From the NCBI RefSeq assembly GCF_019320115.1, contig NC_089584.1, forward strand, positions 61,333,633 to 61,397,632: a stretch of DNA of 64,000 nucleotides, in the 5' to 3' direction. Made by a program: the position numbers and the translations under genes. This DNA is from Miscanthus floridulus. Lineage: Eukaryota > Streptophyta > Magnoliopsida > Poales > Poaceae. The notes below the pieces were generated by a model that was not told the origin of the DNA, made no database searches, and saw nothing but the letters and a program-made list of their open reading frames with translations. Shown here piece by piece: positions 33,179 to 46,158 of the stretch; the first letter of the stretch is position 1; every line of letters begins with the position of its first letter.

Positions 33179-34819
33179 ATGAAGCCAACCTCAACTCATA
33201 ACCTATCCACTTCAAAGGGCGAGTTCCCCGAGCCACTTTTAAAAACCACTCATTCATCTGGCTGTGAACTCCACCCTAGCTTAATAGCCATGGTTCTTGC
33301 ACAACCCTTCTTAGGGCACGATAATGAAAACCCTACCATTACCTGCATGAATTCGAGGAGATGTGTTCATGCCTGAGCATCTCTGGCATGACACAGGAAA
33401 CTCTAAAGTGGAAATTGTTTCCCTTCTCTCTCACGAGGAAGGCGAAGCAATTATATACACATGCCGTAGAAAGTACGCATGGGGACTGGGATGAACTTAA
33501 AGACAAGTTTTACCTTGCATTTGTCCCCATGTCCTGTATTGTCTCTCTACCAGGGGCAATCCTTGACTTTGAGTAGCATGAGAAGGAGTCTATAGGTGCA
33601 GCCTAGGTCAGGTTTTTAGCATTAATACACACCGGCCTAGACTTGTCTTTACCCGACAACATATTATTGCGACTCTTTTGTTTAGGTATCAACATATGTG
33701 CTAACCTATGCCTACACATGACTGCCAGAGGTTGTTTCACACACAAACCTATGATGGAATAAGTAAAATTCCTTGAGAACTTCATAGACAGACACTCTTC
33801 TTCTGTCATAAGAACTAAACCCCTCTAGGCAAATGTTATGTCAAGAGTTGAGGAGTCCTCACCAATCAAATCCAAAACTATACCATCCTTAGATTCAGTT
33901 CGTGAGCCCTCACCCGAACCATGAATACTAAAGGAAAGAGTGATTCATCCTTCGGAGTTCCCTATCAAATTTGAGGATTTTGGCAATACCTCAAAATATT
34001 TTGGGCACAAAAAGCTTACACGCCTCCTGAGGAAGTTTCTCCTAAAATAGAGCCATCAAAGGAATGGTTGTTGGAAGTAAAACATTCTTCCGAAGCAATT
34101 CAGATTCTTTCACCATCCACGACCATGCCTTGTTCATTATGGGGAACAAACATAGAAGCCCTACACAACCCCACAATCAGGACTAGTATCATGTCAGAAT
34201 TCCTAGCGAAAAACCTCTTGGGTAACATGCCACTAGTCCCGACAAATAAACTCTTCAAAAGTTCATCAGGACTTATCTTTGAGTGTTGTGGGATTGCCAA
34301 GGCCGTGCCAATCATAATAAATGAAACCGAGGTTCACCTAGACTTCCACATCTATGTTGTCCTCAGTTTTGATCTTCTTATAGGCTACCCTTCCGAAATA
34401 CTTTTCAAGAAAAATCTTCCCATGGGAGACTTAATGAAAAGTTTGGGAATATTGCCTCGGCCACTCACTCAGATATCCCAAAGGCAGAGTATCATCCCAA
34501 CAATGACCCATTCGAGGAGGTAAAATTCGTAACCCCATTTGTTCCATCATCACCCTTGCTCAAACTTAAGCATTGTCCCTCTAGCCATCCAAACATTGTT
34601 TTAAAAAATGGTCTACATTCAACCAATGTATTTCTTGAGAACAAAAACTTCTGTGTCATGGACATTTTGCTTAGTGCCACATGCTTCCATGAGGATCACA
34701 ACCACCTCTTAATCCTTGTCTCCAAACTTTTTAAGAGGATGGTTGTTGATGCCTTTGTGTATCATAAATACTGCAAATCCCGTAGTTGCATTGTGGTACT
34801 AACTTTGCAGCTCGAATGA
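33179..34819 (+). pseudogene. Gag and protease-like remnant of the outer + element
   Basis: Open pieces at 33179-33376 and 33361-33576 (frameshift near 33365) carry gag blocks SLIAMVLAQPFLGHDNENP and WKLFPFSLTRKAKQLYTH. After stops, 34068-34523 holds a protease-like fold with LIFECCGIAKAVPIIINE and DLLIGYPSEILF. The last open piece, 34556-34819, ends HEDHNHLLILVSKLFKRMVVDAF. No RT or integrase follows. This combination is common in non-autonomous Athila/Tat-like elements of grasses. Confidence 0.65.
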
Positions 34820-36360
34820 AAACACTCAATGCTTTGTGGTGAAGCTGGGAACTACACCACCAATGATAGCTGCAAGATAAACTTCCTATGGTCGAGCTTA
34901 AGACCAGAAATCAAGCACTACCAGGAGATACCCTGGATTATCATAAAAAATAAAAAAAAATATATATCTATATGATTATTATAAAAAACAACTTTCTTAT
35001 TAATAAAAAGCAAGAACATGTTGTTAAGTTAGTATGCACCTTCGGGTATTCTTATGTGTTAACCTTTTCAGGTTAATATCAAGAAGAACAGGGAACAAAC
35101 TATGTCAGAAAACATGAGAGCTGCATCGACTACATACCTTGATGATTTTTGATGATGGAACACATTCAAAAAGGAGACCCTGACATTACACACTTGACTT
35201 TTACACAAAAGTCCAAGTGTGGGGGAGGATGGTGAGAATCCCAAAAGTTCCATGCACAAAAATGATGATGACGATGTTAGCTCTATCTTGATATATAAAA
35301 AAAGAAAGAGAATAATGAAAAAACAAACTAAATGTTCACCAACTTCTTTGACTTATTCTTGTCTCCATTGGATATATCTTGATCATGCAAAATCATGCTT
35401 TTTGTTGTTTATGTCATATACTCTGGTTTGGGTGTATTTGATCAATACACCCATCGGATTTTTTAAATTAAGCATGGTGCTTAGGTTAAAATAGTCATCT
35501 TTAACCAAATTTTGACATGATGTTAAATTTTGATTAATGAACTTGAGTTATAGTTTTCATAATCAATGAAAGCAAATGTTATAATGGAGATAAATCAAGG
35601 CTATGTTTATTATGCAAAACTTACATTAGCCTTGCTTGAGTATACAAAGTCTAGTGAACAAATAAAAAAATAAACATAATAATAATAAAAAGTTGTGTGA
35701 ACAAGTTCCTAATAAATAAATAAACTTTAGGCTTCTTGGTGTTTAGGCCGGTAGAGCCCTTGTTTGTTTCCTTGTTTTGTTTTTTTCTATCACATAAAAT
35801 AGGTACAAGAATAGGTGTGGGGGAGATCTCTCAAACACGACATGCTCACATTTGACATCTCCCACCAACACGCTGCACAAACCCGAACGATCCATCATGT
35901 AGAAGGACGGAACATATGGCTCCAAAGAGGATTGGTTGAACCTTTGGTTTAGTCAAACCATCTCTAACTCCTCGTAGCTCCTTCTTCTTCAACGATGGTT
36001 TGTGCAATACTACCCGCAACTCCCTCCAAATTTGAGTTTGAACAAACATAAATCTTGATCACTAAAATCAAACTCAATTCATCCCTCTTATCTCCTCCTG
36101 ATGAACAAGGCCCCTATGCACCACACTTCATCTATTTTTTTTGAAAAGTGACATGTTCATAACATGTTTAAGATAGAAGCTTGCATAAAGTTTGTTCCAT
36201 ATACATACACTTATGCTTGTGGGAAAATATTTCAATAGGACAATCATGTTGATTAAGTTGTTGAGAAGTGTGATATAGTTCCGACTTAGAAATCCTACCA
36301 TTTCTATTCGAAGTACTTGGAGAATTTATTTTGATAAAAATATTATAAAACCATAGTATA
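34820..36360 (+). other. 3' noncoding part of the outer + element
   Basis: AT-rich sequence with two near-identical G-rich phrases, AAGTGTGGGGGAGG (35214-35229) and GGTGTGGGGGAGA (35814-35826), either of which could serve as a polypurine tract. No 3' LTR matching 9828-10743 is found. The element is cut at 36360 by the next LTR. The open frames here have no recognisable content. Confidence 0.5.
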
Positions 36361-38553
36361 TGTTGACACAAAAATGTGGTGATGTGATCAACACACAGCA
36401 AGTCAGATGATTTTGATGGAGTGAACCCAAAGATCTACTTAGCTTCAACACAAGAACGGTCGGTTTTGGGACCAAAGGTGTGCCGGTCAATTTAACCCTG
36501 CAATTGACAAGGAGAGAATAATCAGTAGTTTAAGGTGGAACATGTCGGTGCTGCACCAGACAGTTCCAATATATGGCCAAATAGCCGATTGATATGGCCA
36601 TTGACTACAGAGTCGACATCCAGCAACAAAGCAATATAAGAAAACATCATCGGCTAAATAGAACATGATTAGTATAAAACGTTGAGCCAATAAGTTTGAT
36701 GAAAAGAGTATAACACGTGAACAATCGACTGTTTACCATAAATGAATCCATAAACAATCTGAATCTAATATATTATTATCAACAGTGAGGTTCGACCGAA
36801 TCGATGCAGCTATAATAATGATAACAAACTAAAGCCAAAGAATCTATAAAATCATCTATATGTCAATAGATTCATGAAAACATGCTATATGTGTGAGAGC
36901 ATAGGCAATGGGCTAAAATAGCCAATGCAGGCATAGCAAACAAATAGAGTACATATCTCAATCATGAATAAAGCCACTAATCAATAATTTCTAATCTAAA
37001 GTCTTACCAGTGAGATTCGACCGGATCGATGCAGCTATGGCAGTGTCATTAGATTAGATCTCATTAACTAGTGAGTTTATTCAAGATTGAAATATGTCTT
37101 TGGATGCATACTATGTTTGATTGAAATAGAGATAAAACAACCGATCTAGCGGAATTAAGTCATCAATTATGAGATTTAAAGCGTGACCAGATCAAAGGAT
37201 GATCAATTAAGATGATATGACGCCAATCTATCTCTATCTCAATCAGGTAATTTGTTATAATTAATAAAACATTAATTATAACAAGATCGATAACTAATGA
37301 ATCAACCAAAAACAGCAAGAAAAATCTTACTAATCTTAGCAGATTCGATAACTGGTGATATTGTATTAAACAATAAGTTATTTAACACAAGATCGATAAC
37401 TTTGATCTATATTATGATTCGTAAGAGATCAATCAGCTGATGCAGCCTTACAAACTACAATACAGATCGATAACTACCTTATACTATGGCTCATAAAAGA
37501 TCAATCAACTGATGCAGCTTTACAAGCATAATACAAGTCATGGCGGTACTCACAAGCAAGCTAGAGATTGATCAGTCGATGCAACCATGTTTGCTAAAGA
37601 GCTCGCTGAAAAGTTACATTACTTCTACTCCTAAGGGTTGGCATAAAGCCGAAAAAGTAGACTGATTTTGATTAATGTACGGATGTCTCGTTACAATGGC
37701 CAGGGTACATATCTATATCCTCGACTAATGACTCATGACAAGCCTTGTACGTAACTTCCCTAGCAAAATATCTATACAAAAAGAAATATTAAAATACAAG
37801 GACTCTAATTTTCCTTTTTGTAGAATCCTTGCTAATAAAGCATCTTCTTTGGCCGACGTGTCTTCTCTTGTTTAATTCAACCGACAAAGATCCTGTATGC
37901 AAACATGCCACCTTGCCGAGCACGTATATGAATATGACACCTAGCTGGCCATGTGCATGCACATACATGATATACATGATGCGTGTCCTCGCTTCCTTGT
38001 GTGTGCCTGGACGTCATACTTATCCCAAATAATATTCCTTTCCTTCCATGCATGGACTCCATTACTTGCAGTATATATCCATGAAACAAATAGGAATAAC
38101 CATGGCCAAATACGTTAACCAGTCGTACTTTCATGCCTCCTCCTAATAGCTGAACATGCAAGTCTACATATGCATGTATATCTCCTTTGCTTTAATCGTG
38201 AAGTTGGTCTTTGATTCAGTTAGGGCAAAGTAGCTAGCCTTCCATCTGCATATACACACGTAGGCACCACGTGTCTTAATTAATCAAGCAGGCCTCCCTT
38301 CTTTCCCTTGGACACATGAACTCCGATTTGCATGTATCTTTATCTTTCTATATCTTCTCTTCACGCACATGCAAACCAACTCACGATCTGCTCCTTCTCG
38401 TTAAGATATCTTGGACGTGAGGCTTCTCCTAGATTAGATAATATTTTCCGGCCGAATCACAAATATCCCTAAATTAGGAGATTTTCTTATTTTCGACACT
38501 ATCGGCCGATTCCCTCCTTTCCAGGGAAAGCTTACCAAATTTTGGTGTCAACA
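36361..38553 (-). repeat. 3' LTR of the Tat-like minus element
   Basis: Length 2193 bp with extended inverted ends (TGTTGACACaaAAAT and AAATTTTGGTGTCAACA). The right edge is followed by CAGGCCCCCTAG, which on the minus strand is the polypurine tract CTAGGGGGCCTG. Between 36780 and 37600 a phrase with GATTCGACCGGATCGATGCAGCTAT recurs (36791, 37015), and GATCGATAACT recurs with it. No coding frame is supported. Confidence 0.8.
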
Positions 38554-41500
38554 CAGGCCCCCTAGTTCGGAGTATGAATTTTCATGCTTTGAATTATTTC
38601 GATCCAATGGTCTTCTTCTGATATTCCAAAACTGATCTTGCAATCAGCTTCATCTGCTTTAGTCGATTAGGAGCTGCCCCCCGAGTCTATAATTATACAA
38701 TCAGCTATCTAGAGGCAATCATCATAAACATCGGCCTCTTCACTGCTACTGACCATTAGATACCTCTATGTGACAGATAATTGGAACTCTTGTCCACCTT
38801 TTTCTGTATCACCAAAGATAACCTTCTATTATTAGTCCGTACATATCCCAACTGGTGAATTCCACATCGGCTTATATCTGCATGTATGTACCTCTACTCT
38901 GAGCCGATGAGTGCCTCTACTTGAAATCCTCATGGACATTAGCTTCTTTCTTGCTATTGGTCATTAATTATACGTAGGGTGACAATTTAAGACTTGTAGA
39001 CTGACAACTTCATGCTTAAGATTCCGAGAGCCGAGAATGGTCTCTTTATATACCTAGCTTCCAGTCCCATAAATATCAAGGTTAATTGTTTCCCCAACCT
39101 GAGCTGGCTCAAAATAATACTTCATTATATTTCATCGGCTGCATGGACCATTCAAGAGAGCCGATGGATGGAGATTCCTCCAAATGTTAATTAGCCGATT
39201 GCCTTGCCCACTGCATCATCGGCTACTCCAGTGGACCATGAAGTTATTCTCCGGCTACTGAGCCGATCAGAAGTAATCTTTTCCATCTTTATCTCATGAC
39301 ATGCATGTTTGGAACCCCAGGTTGAAACGACATGTGTATCAGTGCTCCAGGTTGAAATGGCATCGATTTATAGAAATCCTCTTGATGCGGATTTTATTTT
39401 GAGGAGACTCCATGAGCCGATTCTATTTTTAGGAGAAATTCATTGACTATTTATTAGCGGATTGATCTCCTGCTGTCAGGTTGCCAACTTCTTTCGTATT
39501 TCTAACACAACCTCCCATGATGACTTTTTCCTGTTGTTGAAAAATATATTACTCTGTCGTCTCCCATTTAGAACAATCTTTCTGAGCTGCTTTTCACTTC
39601 CATGATTAGATTGAGATTTGTTTCCCGTAGGAAAAGACAGAGCCAATAGACCAGCCTCATCAGCTTTCTGCTTAATCCTCCTTTGGTTTCTCTTCTTGCG
39701 AATCACTGAATTATGAATCAGTCGGGAAGATCGAGATTGCGACAACCATACCACCTAAGTTCGTCAGAATCAGCAGCTGTCTGCCGATGCGGTTGAGGAC
39801 GATCCGATCGCAGTCAGCGAGACGATGATAGTGGTGACGATGTCACTGGCACGAGTGGTGACGATGAACTGGTCCTTGTCGGTGATCAGCACTAGACCAT
39901 GCACGAGCTCCACAACTGACATACACGTAGTGGCTTTTGATGAGCTTGGTGTTTGACGCCTAACACAGCAAATCTTTTTAGCTTGTTTCCCCTTCACGTG
40001 TGAACTCCAGCAAGCATGAGCTGATTACTCCTCGACCGTACTTTGTATCGAGGGCACCCGCCATTGGAATAAATTATGTTTGCTCCAAATTTTTCCAGCT
40101 CGCCTAATCTTCCAATAGTTCTTCGATTTTTAGAATAAATCTTGAGCGCTCCTCATCGCCTTCCTCACCAGGTCCCTTCATCGGCTGATGACATCATCCG
40201 AAGAACAGGTAGCCAATACACCTGTGAAGGTACCGGCTATTGGTTTACTGATAGCAGGACAGCATTGGATCAATATTATTTTTTATCTTATATTTCCAAC
40301 TTTCCGGTTGATGATCCCTTCTCGGGTCTGTCGATTTCGCCAACGCCTGTATCATCACGCATCTCGTTGGCAGTTTGATATAATAATATTATATATATTT
40401 TTAAAAATAACCGATACACTTTCAACCAGTGATGCCGGCTGCCTTCATCAATCCATGCATGCACGAACATAGCTCATTTTTCTTCATCGCGTGACCATCA
40501 TTAGATAAATAAAATTGTGTCGTCTGGACTCCTTTTCTTAAGTGTGTCGTTGCAAGTTCATAACAGCACAGCAGCAACCTAGCGCGCATTGCTTAGTAGC
40601 ACAACACGAACGACACGCAATCCCCTCTGTGTTAGGGTTCTTCTGCTGCTATGCGGCAAGTCACCCTTCAACTTTTAAACCAAATTGGGAACAATGACTT
40701 TATTCAGCCGATGGAACCATTGGACCGATTGGCTACTTATCTGACAATAAAATATTTCTCTCGGCCAAATATCCTTGTTTTTAATTCAAGTGACGATGCC
40801 CCATTCGACCAGAATCAGCTTCCTGGAGGCAATGAGTATGACCACCAGCATCTTCCTCTGATATTTCTTTTTGCGTGATTCCTGAAAGCGGCTATCACAG
40901 GCTGAGACTTCTTGTACCATGCATGTAAGGACTTGACTTTCAAAGCTAGTAGCTGATTCTGTTCTCTAACATTGGAAACCAATGCCTACGACAATAGCAT
41001 CTAGACTCCGTGTGCTTGACATGGTCTAATGGGCAACCTAGACGAACTAGCTGAAAATCCTCTTGGACCTACAGGCTACTCATTTGACAATAAAATATCT
41101 CCATTGGCCAAATATTCCATCAGACAATCACTACTAATCTGAGTGCTGATACTCCCCAAACAATATATTAGCTCTGCCAGCTTTGGTTTGCTTCAACGAA
41201 CGGCAATGCGGTAGTATTATTGGTGACGGCCTAGATATACAGCCTAACCAATCTAATGCTGTCAAAATAAACGCCTGCCGAATGAACCTAATTAAGATAT
41301 GAATTGGCTTTGAAATCGACGTGCAAAATATCTAGCCGAATCAATCGTGGATGTCGGCCTTGATGAAACTATTGATGGAGTATTTTTCTGGGCCGACCGA
41401 GACATTTGATATGAGGTACTGAATCTCCCCTGAACAGGCTATTGCACAACCTGCTGAGTGGCTGGTGCGGTTGGTTGCTGGACTGAATATACCTAGGTTT

Positions 41501-42420
41501 GCCTAGTAGGAGGCTGAGTCATGTGTGCGATAGGGGCATTTGACCGTGCCCCCTGCTGTTGGCAGGGCTTGACCTTGCTCCCTTGCTATTGGCAGGGCTT
41601 GACCTTGCCCCCCTGCTGTTGACTGAGCCTGAAGATCTTGAGCTTGTTCTCCTAGAAGCTACTGTATTGGTGGCTGTTGAAATTATCTACCATTCGGTTG
41701 CTGACTAGAACTAGGCACACTGCTTCTCATAGCCGAAGGATTATAGCCGTTGAAATATGATGGTCCCACTGGGACTAGCCGATATCTTGCCTGCTATCGG
41801 CTATAAATTATCTGCATGTGATGAGCCGATAAAAAGGATGACATCTGTGGATTTATGCTGATATGGATGAACAAAGTCATGGCAGATGTCCTTGCAAATT
41901 TGGAACCATCCCATATCTACCGGCTGTCTTGATATATCTCTTTAAATTAAGTCTATAGATATGGGGTCCTCCACCGAAAAATATCATATTTGCTTTCCTT
42001 CTCATGGTTCATCTCTACCATCGACTCTACTTTCCTTGCCTATTGATGCCTCAGACTCCAATGTCCGACACAGCCTTCCCGTTGTACGGCCCCTGGTCAG
42101 CCCTAAATTATTGCTACGTGGTGGCCTAATGCATGCAACCTTGCAGCTGCCCATCAAATGTGAATTTTCCTAGCACATGACATTACCATTCCTTCTCCAT
42201 CGGCTATCATGCAAGAGCCGATATTTATTTAGCCGATAAAAAATTCTGTCGGTTGCTGGACTGACCCATCTGATTTCCGTACTTTCTCTTATTATCCGCG
42301 AACCGATGTGATGCAACCATACATCAGCGGTAGCCGATGAAAATTAGATCATCCATTTTCTCAATGATCATCGGCTGCATCCTGAGAATTTGACTTCTAA
42401 TTAAGATGGTGTAATTCTTG

Positions 42421-42791
42421 GCTCTAGTGATGCTGTTGCAGATGACACATTTGCTGGACACCAGGATGATTTTTCCAGTGACGTGGCAGCCACATACCAA
42501 CCAAGTGCAGCTTCTTTGACATCTGGGGATGGGTCAAACCTGTCAGGTATGAGCACAGAACATGGGGTAGCCACGCCCCCATTACCTGTAGTGCATGCAC
42601 ATGCATACGCGTCACCGGCACCTTCTGAGCGGCGAGATGGACGTGGCGAGCGAAGCGATTCTCCGGTCGCTACTGCTCCTATATCAACACTGATCGCAAA
42701 CACAGCCTTGGTAGGTGCACTAGCGTATATAGTATACTCTCTGGGGGGCGAAGCGATTCTCCGGTCGCTACTGCTCCTATATCAACACTGA
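42421..42791 (+). other. Unrecognised + open frame with a membrane-like segment
   Basis: A frame open through 42483-42791 and upstream to 42421 is acidic/Ser-rich, then hydrophobic (STLIANTALVGALAYIVYSLG, about 42688-42747). The hydrophobic part is duplicated by the 98-bp repeat, which shifts the frame. The composition is unlike the flanks. It may be a host gene fragment, but no family is recognised. Confidence 0.3.
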
Positions 42792-42843
42792 TCGCAAACA
42801 CAGCCTTGGTAGGTGCACTAGCGTATATAGTATACTCTCTGGG
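42651..42843. repeat. 98-bp tandem duplication
   Basis: The block starting CGAAGCGATTCTCCGGTCGC at 42651 recurs at 42749 with no visible difference over about 95 bp. The near-perfect identity indicates a recent event. Confidence 0.9.
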
Positions 42844-43719
42844 TAAATAATGGCGAGGCGTCTCGACAGATGGCCAAATAAATGCTAATAGAGGCCTCTT
42901 ACTGTAGATGAAAAATTTGGTCCCATCATGATTTAGAAGCTTAATAGAATATCCAGAAAGCATTGACTTCCAATCAAACAATTTTGGTCCCACTGTGAAC
43001 AAGCTTAGGTAATAAGCCGATAGAATATGCTTAACCGGAGCAAAAATCCATCCATCGGCTATCCTTTGTTATTACCTCCATCGGCTATTTATTATATCAA
43101 GAAATAATAGCCGATGAAAGAATTCAAGATATAACCGGAAGCTGCATTGATATTCATTGAGGACTACCGGCTTTAAATTATAAATGCTTATAGCCAATAA
43201 GATCATCTCATGACTGACGAAAATAATGACAATATACCCACCATTAACTTAACATTATATTTAATGCTTTCATAATTAACTTGGCATCGGATTCAATTGA
43301 ATAACATGCGGTCGATACTTATCGGCTTCTCAAAGTACTATCACCAATTTTCCAAAAATGGAATCTTGCAACTTCTACTGCTGGGAATTCTGTTAACAGC
43401 AGCCCTGGCAATATATTTTCAGAAGACATTGGTTAATATTCTTGCATGATTGATCACATTGGCTGTGCGTATGCCAAACTGTAAATAGCCAATGCGTTGA
43501 TATTAGCTGGCATATCTTTAGACCACCTTTGTAGAAGTTTCAGTTGCCTAGATGATTATTGTGGACTTCTGCTGCCAATATTCTCCAAGCCAATATCCCT
43601 CTTCGGGCTTTTAAGAAGAATCAGATTTCTCCACTAACACGCTTTCTACTCAGCCGATGCTTTTTAATGTGGCCCAATATGGCCTTTTGCCGTCCAGTGC
43701 CTGCTGCACAGTGAGACCC

Positions 43720-43835
43720 TGTGGGGGGTACAACTCCGGATACCCACGGCAGACCATATGGGCTGTGCCCCCAGGGGTGGCCCAACCCACAAGATGAAGC
43801 CTTACGGGGCACGACTCTACTCGGCTCCTCCCGCA
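43720..43835 (+). repeat. LTR, first part, of the RIRE2-like element
   Basis: TGTGGGGGGTACAACTCCGG to the duplicated target CCGCA (43831-43835). With 53087-53443 it makes an LTR of about 473 bp, the size expected for RIRE2-type elements. Confidence 0.75.
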
Positions 43836-45016
43836 TAATGGAGACGGGGATCCCGATCTTCCGTCAGGTGATGGTAACCATCGTTGTGGCGGAGAATAAC
43901 ACACCGATCCGGCTTCAGATCGAAAGATCGAACCCTGCAATCTTAGCACCACAGCTCCTCTGGTTATCAACCAAGTCACGGACCAGGTTGACCTCGCCAA
44001 GAAGGCTAATCCCTGCCTACGCAACGAAGAACATAAGCAAGAACAAGATAAAACGCAACCAAATTGCAGATGAAAGATTAATCTCACGAGTTGGGGTCTC
44101 ACAAACCGAAGAACGGCGAAACTATTTCTTGACAGAATAATCTAAGCAAAACCCCAAACCCTAAAGTAGGTGGTGGCTACTGATTATATAGCCTAAGGGA
44201 CGTCCAAGGATCCCTCTTCACGTCCTAAAGGTGTCCCAACACGTTACAAGGCCCAACGGCCCAAAAGAAGGTGTCGCAGCACCCTGACAGATTCTAGATG
44301 CTGACTTGTTTCGACGATTCCCGTTGATTCCGAAGAGCTTTTGATGTGAAACCACTTGGATTGGCTTCCTTATCAAATTATCTTTCCATCCATATATGGA
44401 TCATCGAAAACGGAGTTCGGATGCGTCCTGGGCGTCCGTTTTATTGCAGACCGGTCCTGATGGCCGAGGCAGACTCGAACTCGGATTGGACTGGGCCTCT
44501 GGCTTGGCTTGGACGTCCTTGCTGGCCTCCTAAGGTGGTGGCCAAGGAGGAGGACGTCCAAGGCCATCTCTTAGGTGTTCTCCATCTTCTTGGGGCGTGC
44601 TCCAACTTGGGCCTAGGTCCCAAGGATGTCTAACAAGCCCATGACGACAGTGTAGCTTCCGCCAGAAATAACGACAGAATATATTGGTGATTTGGAGGCC
44701 TTGCCGATGTGATATTGAGATGGGACCAGATCTATTTGAAAGCTTATCAAACAAGCTTTCCATCAAGTGCTCATTGACCTCGATCGCACTCCGGATGGAT
44801 GAGTTATGGCCTTCCCAATGAGGCACTGTCAGGCTGTTGACGAACCAAAAGTTCAACTTTGATGAACTTCCATTATGAAACACATTTGAACCTACAATCA
44901 AATAGTGACATGTACATATGGAACCAAGTGAATTATAACTAAAGTCACTATGCAAATGTAGGAACGAGCACACCTTATAATCATTGTTCATATCCGAAGG
45001 TGCCATGTCCTCATCA
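43836..45016 (-). repeat. LTR A (terminal 3' LTR of the concatemer)
   Basis: 1181 bp. Its right edge CCTCATCA meets the polypurine tract. The minus-strand TATATAAT is at about 44183-44190. The first about 490 bp of the LTR on the minus strand (45016-44530) are open and in frame with the gag-like ORF. The outer edge is next to CCGCA. Confidence 0.9.
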
Positions 45017-46158
45017 TCCTCCCCTTCTTGACAACAAACCGTTCTCGGTTTGAGCTTAGCTGGTGGACAAGTTGTCGGTAGTAGCCAACATTGCTCCCCT
45101 TCTTGAAATTTAACATGTTTCTTTATAACAAAACTAGGGGAACTTGACATGACAAGATTATAGCAATTGCAATCCTTTGGTTGATCATACTTTTGCACAA
45201 TATAAGGAGATTTCAGATTTGAACAAATATAGACACGATGCACCATATACTCTCCTTTACAATTATATTTTCCAATAAAATGATATGTATGTCTAGAGAA
45301 CCATGGCAAATCAGCATATGCATAAAGTTTCTCCTCTAAAGAACTAAGATTACACGGAACATCAAATTCAATGTAACCCAAAGTATTTAAAGAAGACAAC
45401 AATTTCAGCTCATCAACTTCACTAGCATTATGAATAACAAGTCTATTTTCAGCACAAGTGCTCATTTTCAGCACACATATAGCGTGATCATTCTTCAATG
45501 ATTGCAAGGGTATAACATAAATATCATCATGCAAGTCATCTTCGTCATAAGAAACATCAAGCAAATCATCTTGTGACAAAGGTAAATCAAGCGAATGCTC
45601 CACTAAAATTTGCTCTATCATAGCATGATTGGTGGAAAAATTCAGCACATCAAGAGAACTCTCACCTTCTATGAGTTTAGCATCATGGGCATTACCTTTG
45701 ATCTCATGTTCAGCAGGGGTAATAGTTGATGGTTTTGACTTTTCACATAAGGTTGTGAGCTTCTCATTTTCTGTCACGTCATCCTTGCTCTTTTCTACAT
45801 TGTCCTATAAAAAGTTAGGCATAGTAGGAGGAATAACAACAGACTCTTCCTCTAAATGGTGCACCTCATCATATGAAGTCAAAACAGGAGGTGGATTAAC
45901 AAAGGTTTCTCGCATAAGAAGTTTCATATCATTCCAAGTTTGAGGCTTATCAGAAGGATCTAAAGACTCCCACCAAGATAAAGCAGAATGTAGCAAAACA
46001 CTAGCTGCATTTTTTACCTTTCTCCTTGGACACATAAAGCGAGTAGCAAATATGTTATCGATGGCAATCTCCCACTCCATGTACTCATCAGCACCTATAC
46101 CATCATAAGTCGATGGATACGAACAACCTGTCATTGTAAACACAAAAACAAGGAACAA
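44530..46158 (-). pseudogene. Gag-like ORF, copy 1, with one nonsense codon
   Basis: ATG at 46158; the frame runs to 44530 with a single TAG at 45807-45805. The N-terminal third is a capsid-type gag: DEYMEWEIAIDNIF, then ASVLLHSALSWWESLDPSDK and TWNDMKLLMRETF (about 46080-45900). The middle is acidic (LLDVSYDEDDLHDD) and Cys-containing; the C-terminal 160 codons lie inside LTR A. There is no zinc knuckle, protease or RT. At the TAG position copy 2 has a Gln codon. Total about 540 codons. Confidence 0.8.
45017..45029 (-). other. Polypurine tract, copy 1
   Basis: AAGAAGGGGAGGA on the minus strand, directly abutting the LTR start TGATGAGG. The identical tract at 48458-48470 serves copy 2. Confidence 0.85.

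Larger units (their letters stand above)
38566..43668 (-). other. 3' internal region of the Tat-like element, AGCCGAT-rich
   Basis: About 5.1 kb between the polypurine tract and the nested insert. It contains roughly 25 copies of AGCCGAT or its complement, in both orientations. Minus-strand open frames at 39476-39754 (Lys/Arg-rich) and 39770-39997 are unrecognised. A short tandem repeat with GGCAGGGCTTGACCTTG lies at about 41545-41630, and a 98-bp duplication at 42651-42843. Two similar phrases with GACAATAAAATAT...GGCCAAATAT occur near 40740 and 41080. I see no RT, protease or integrase. Confidence 0.5.
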
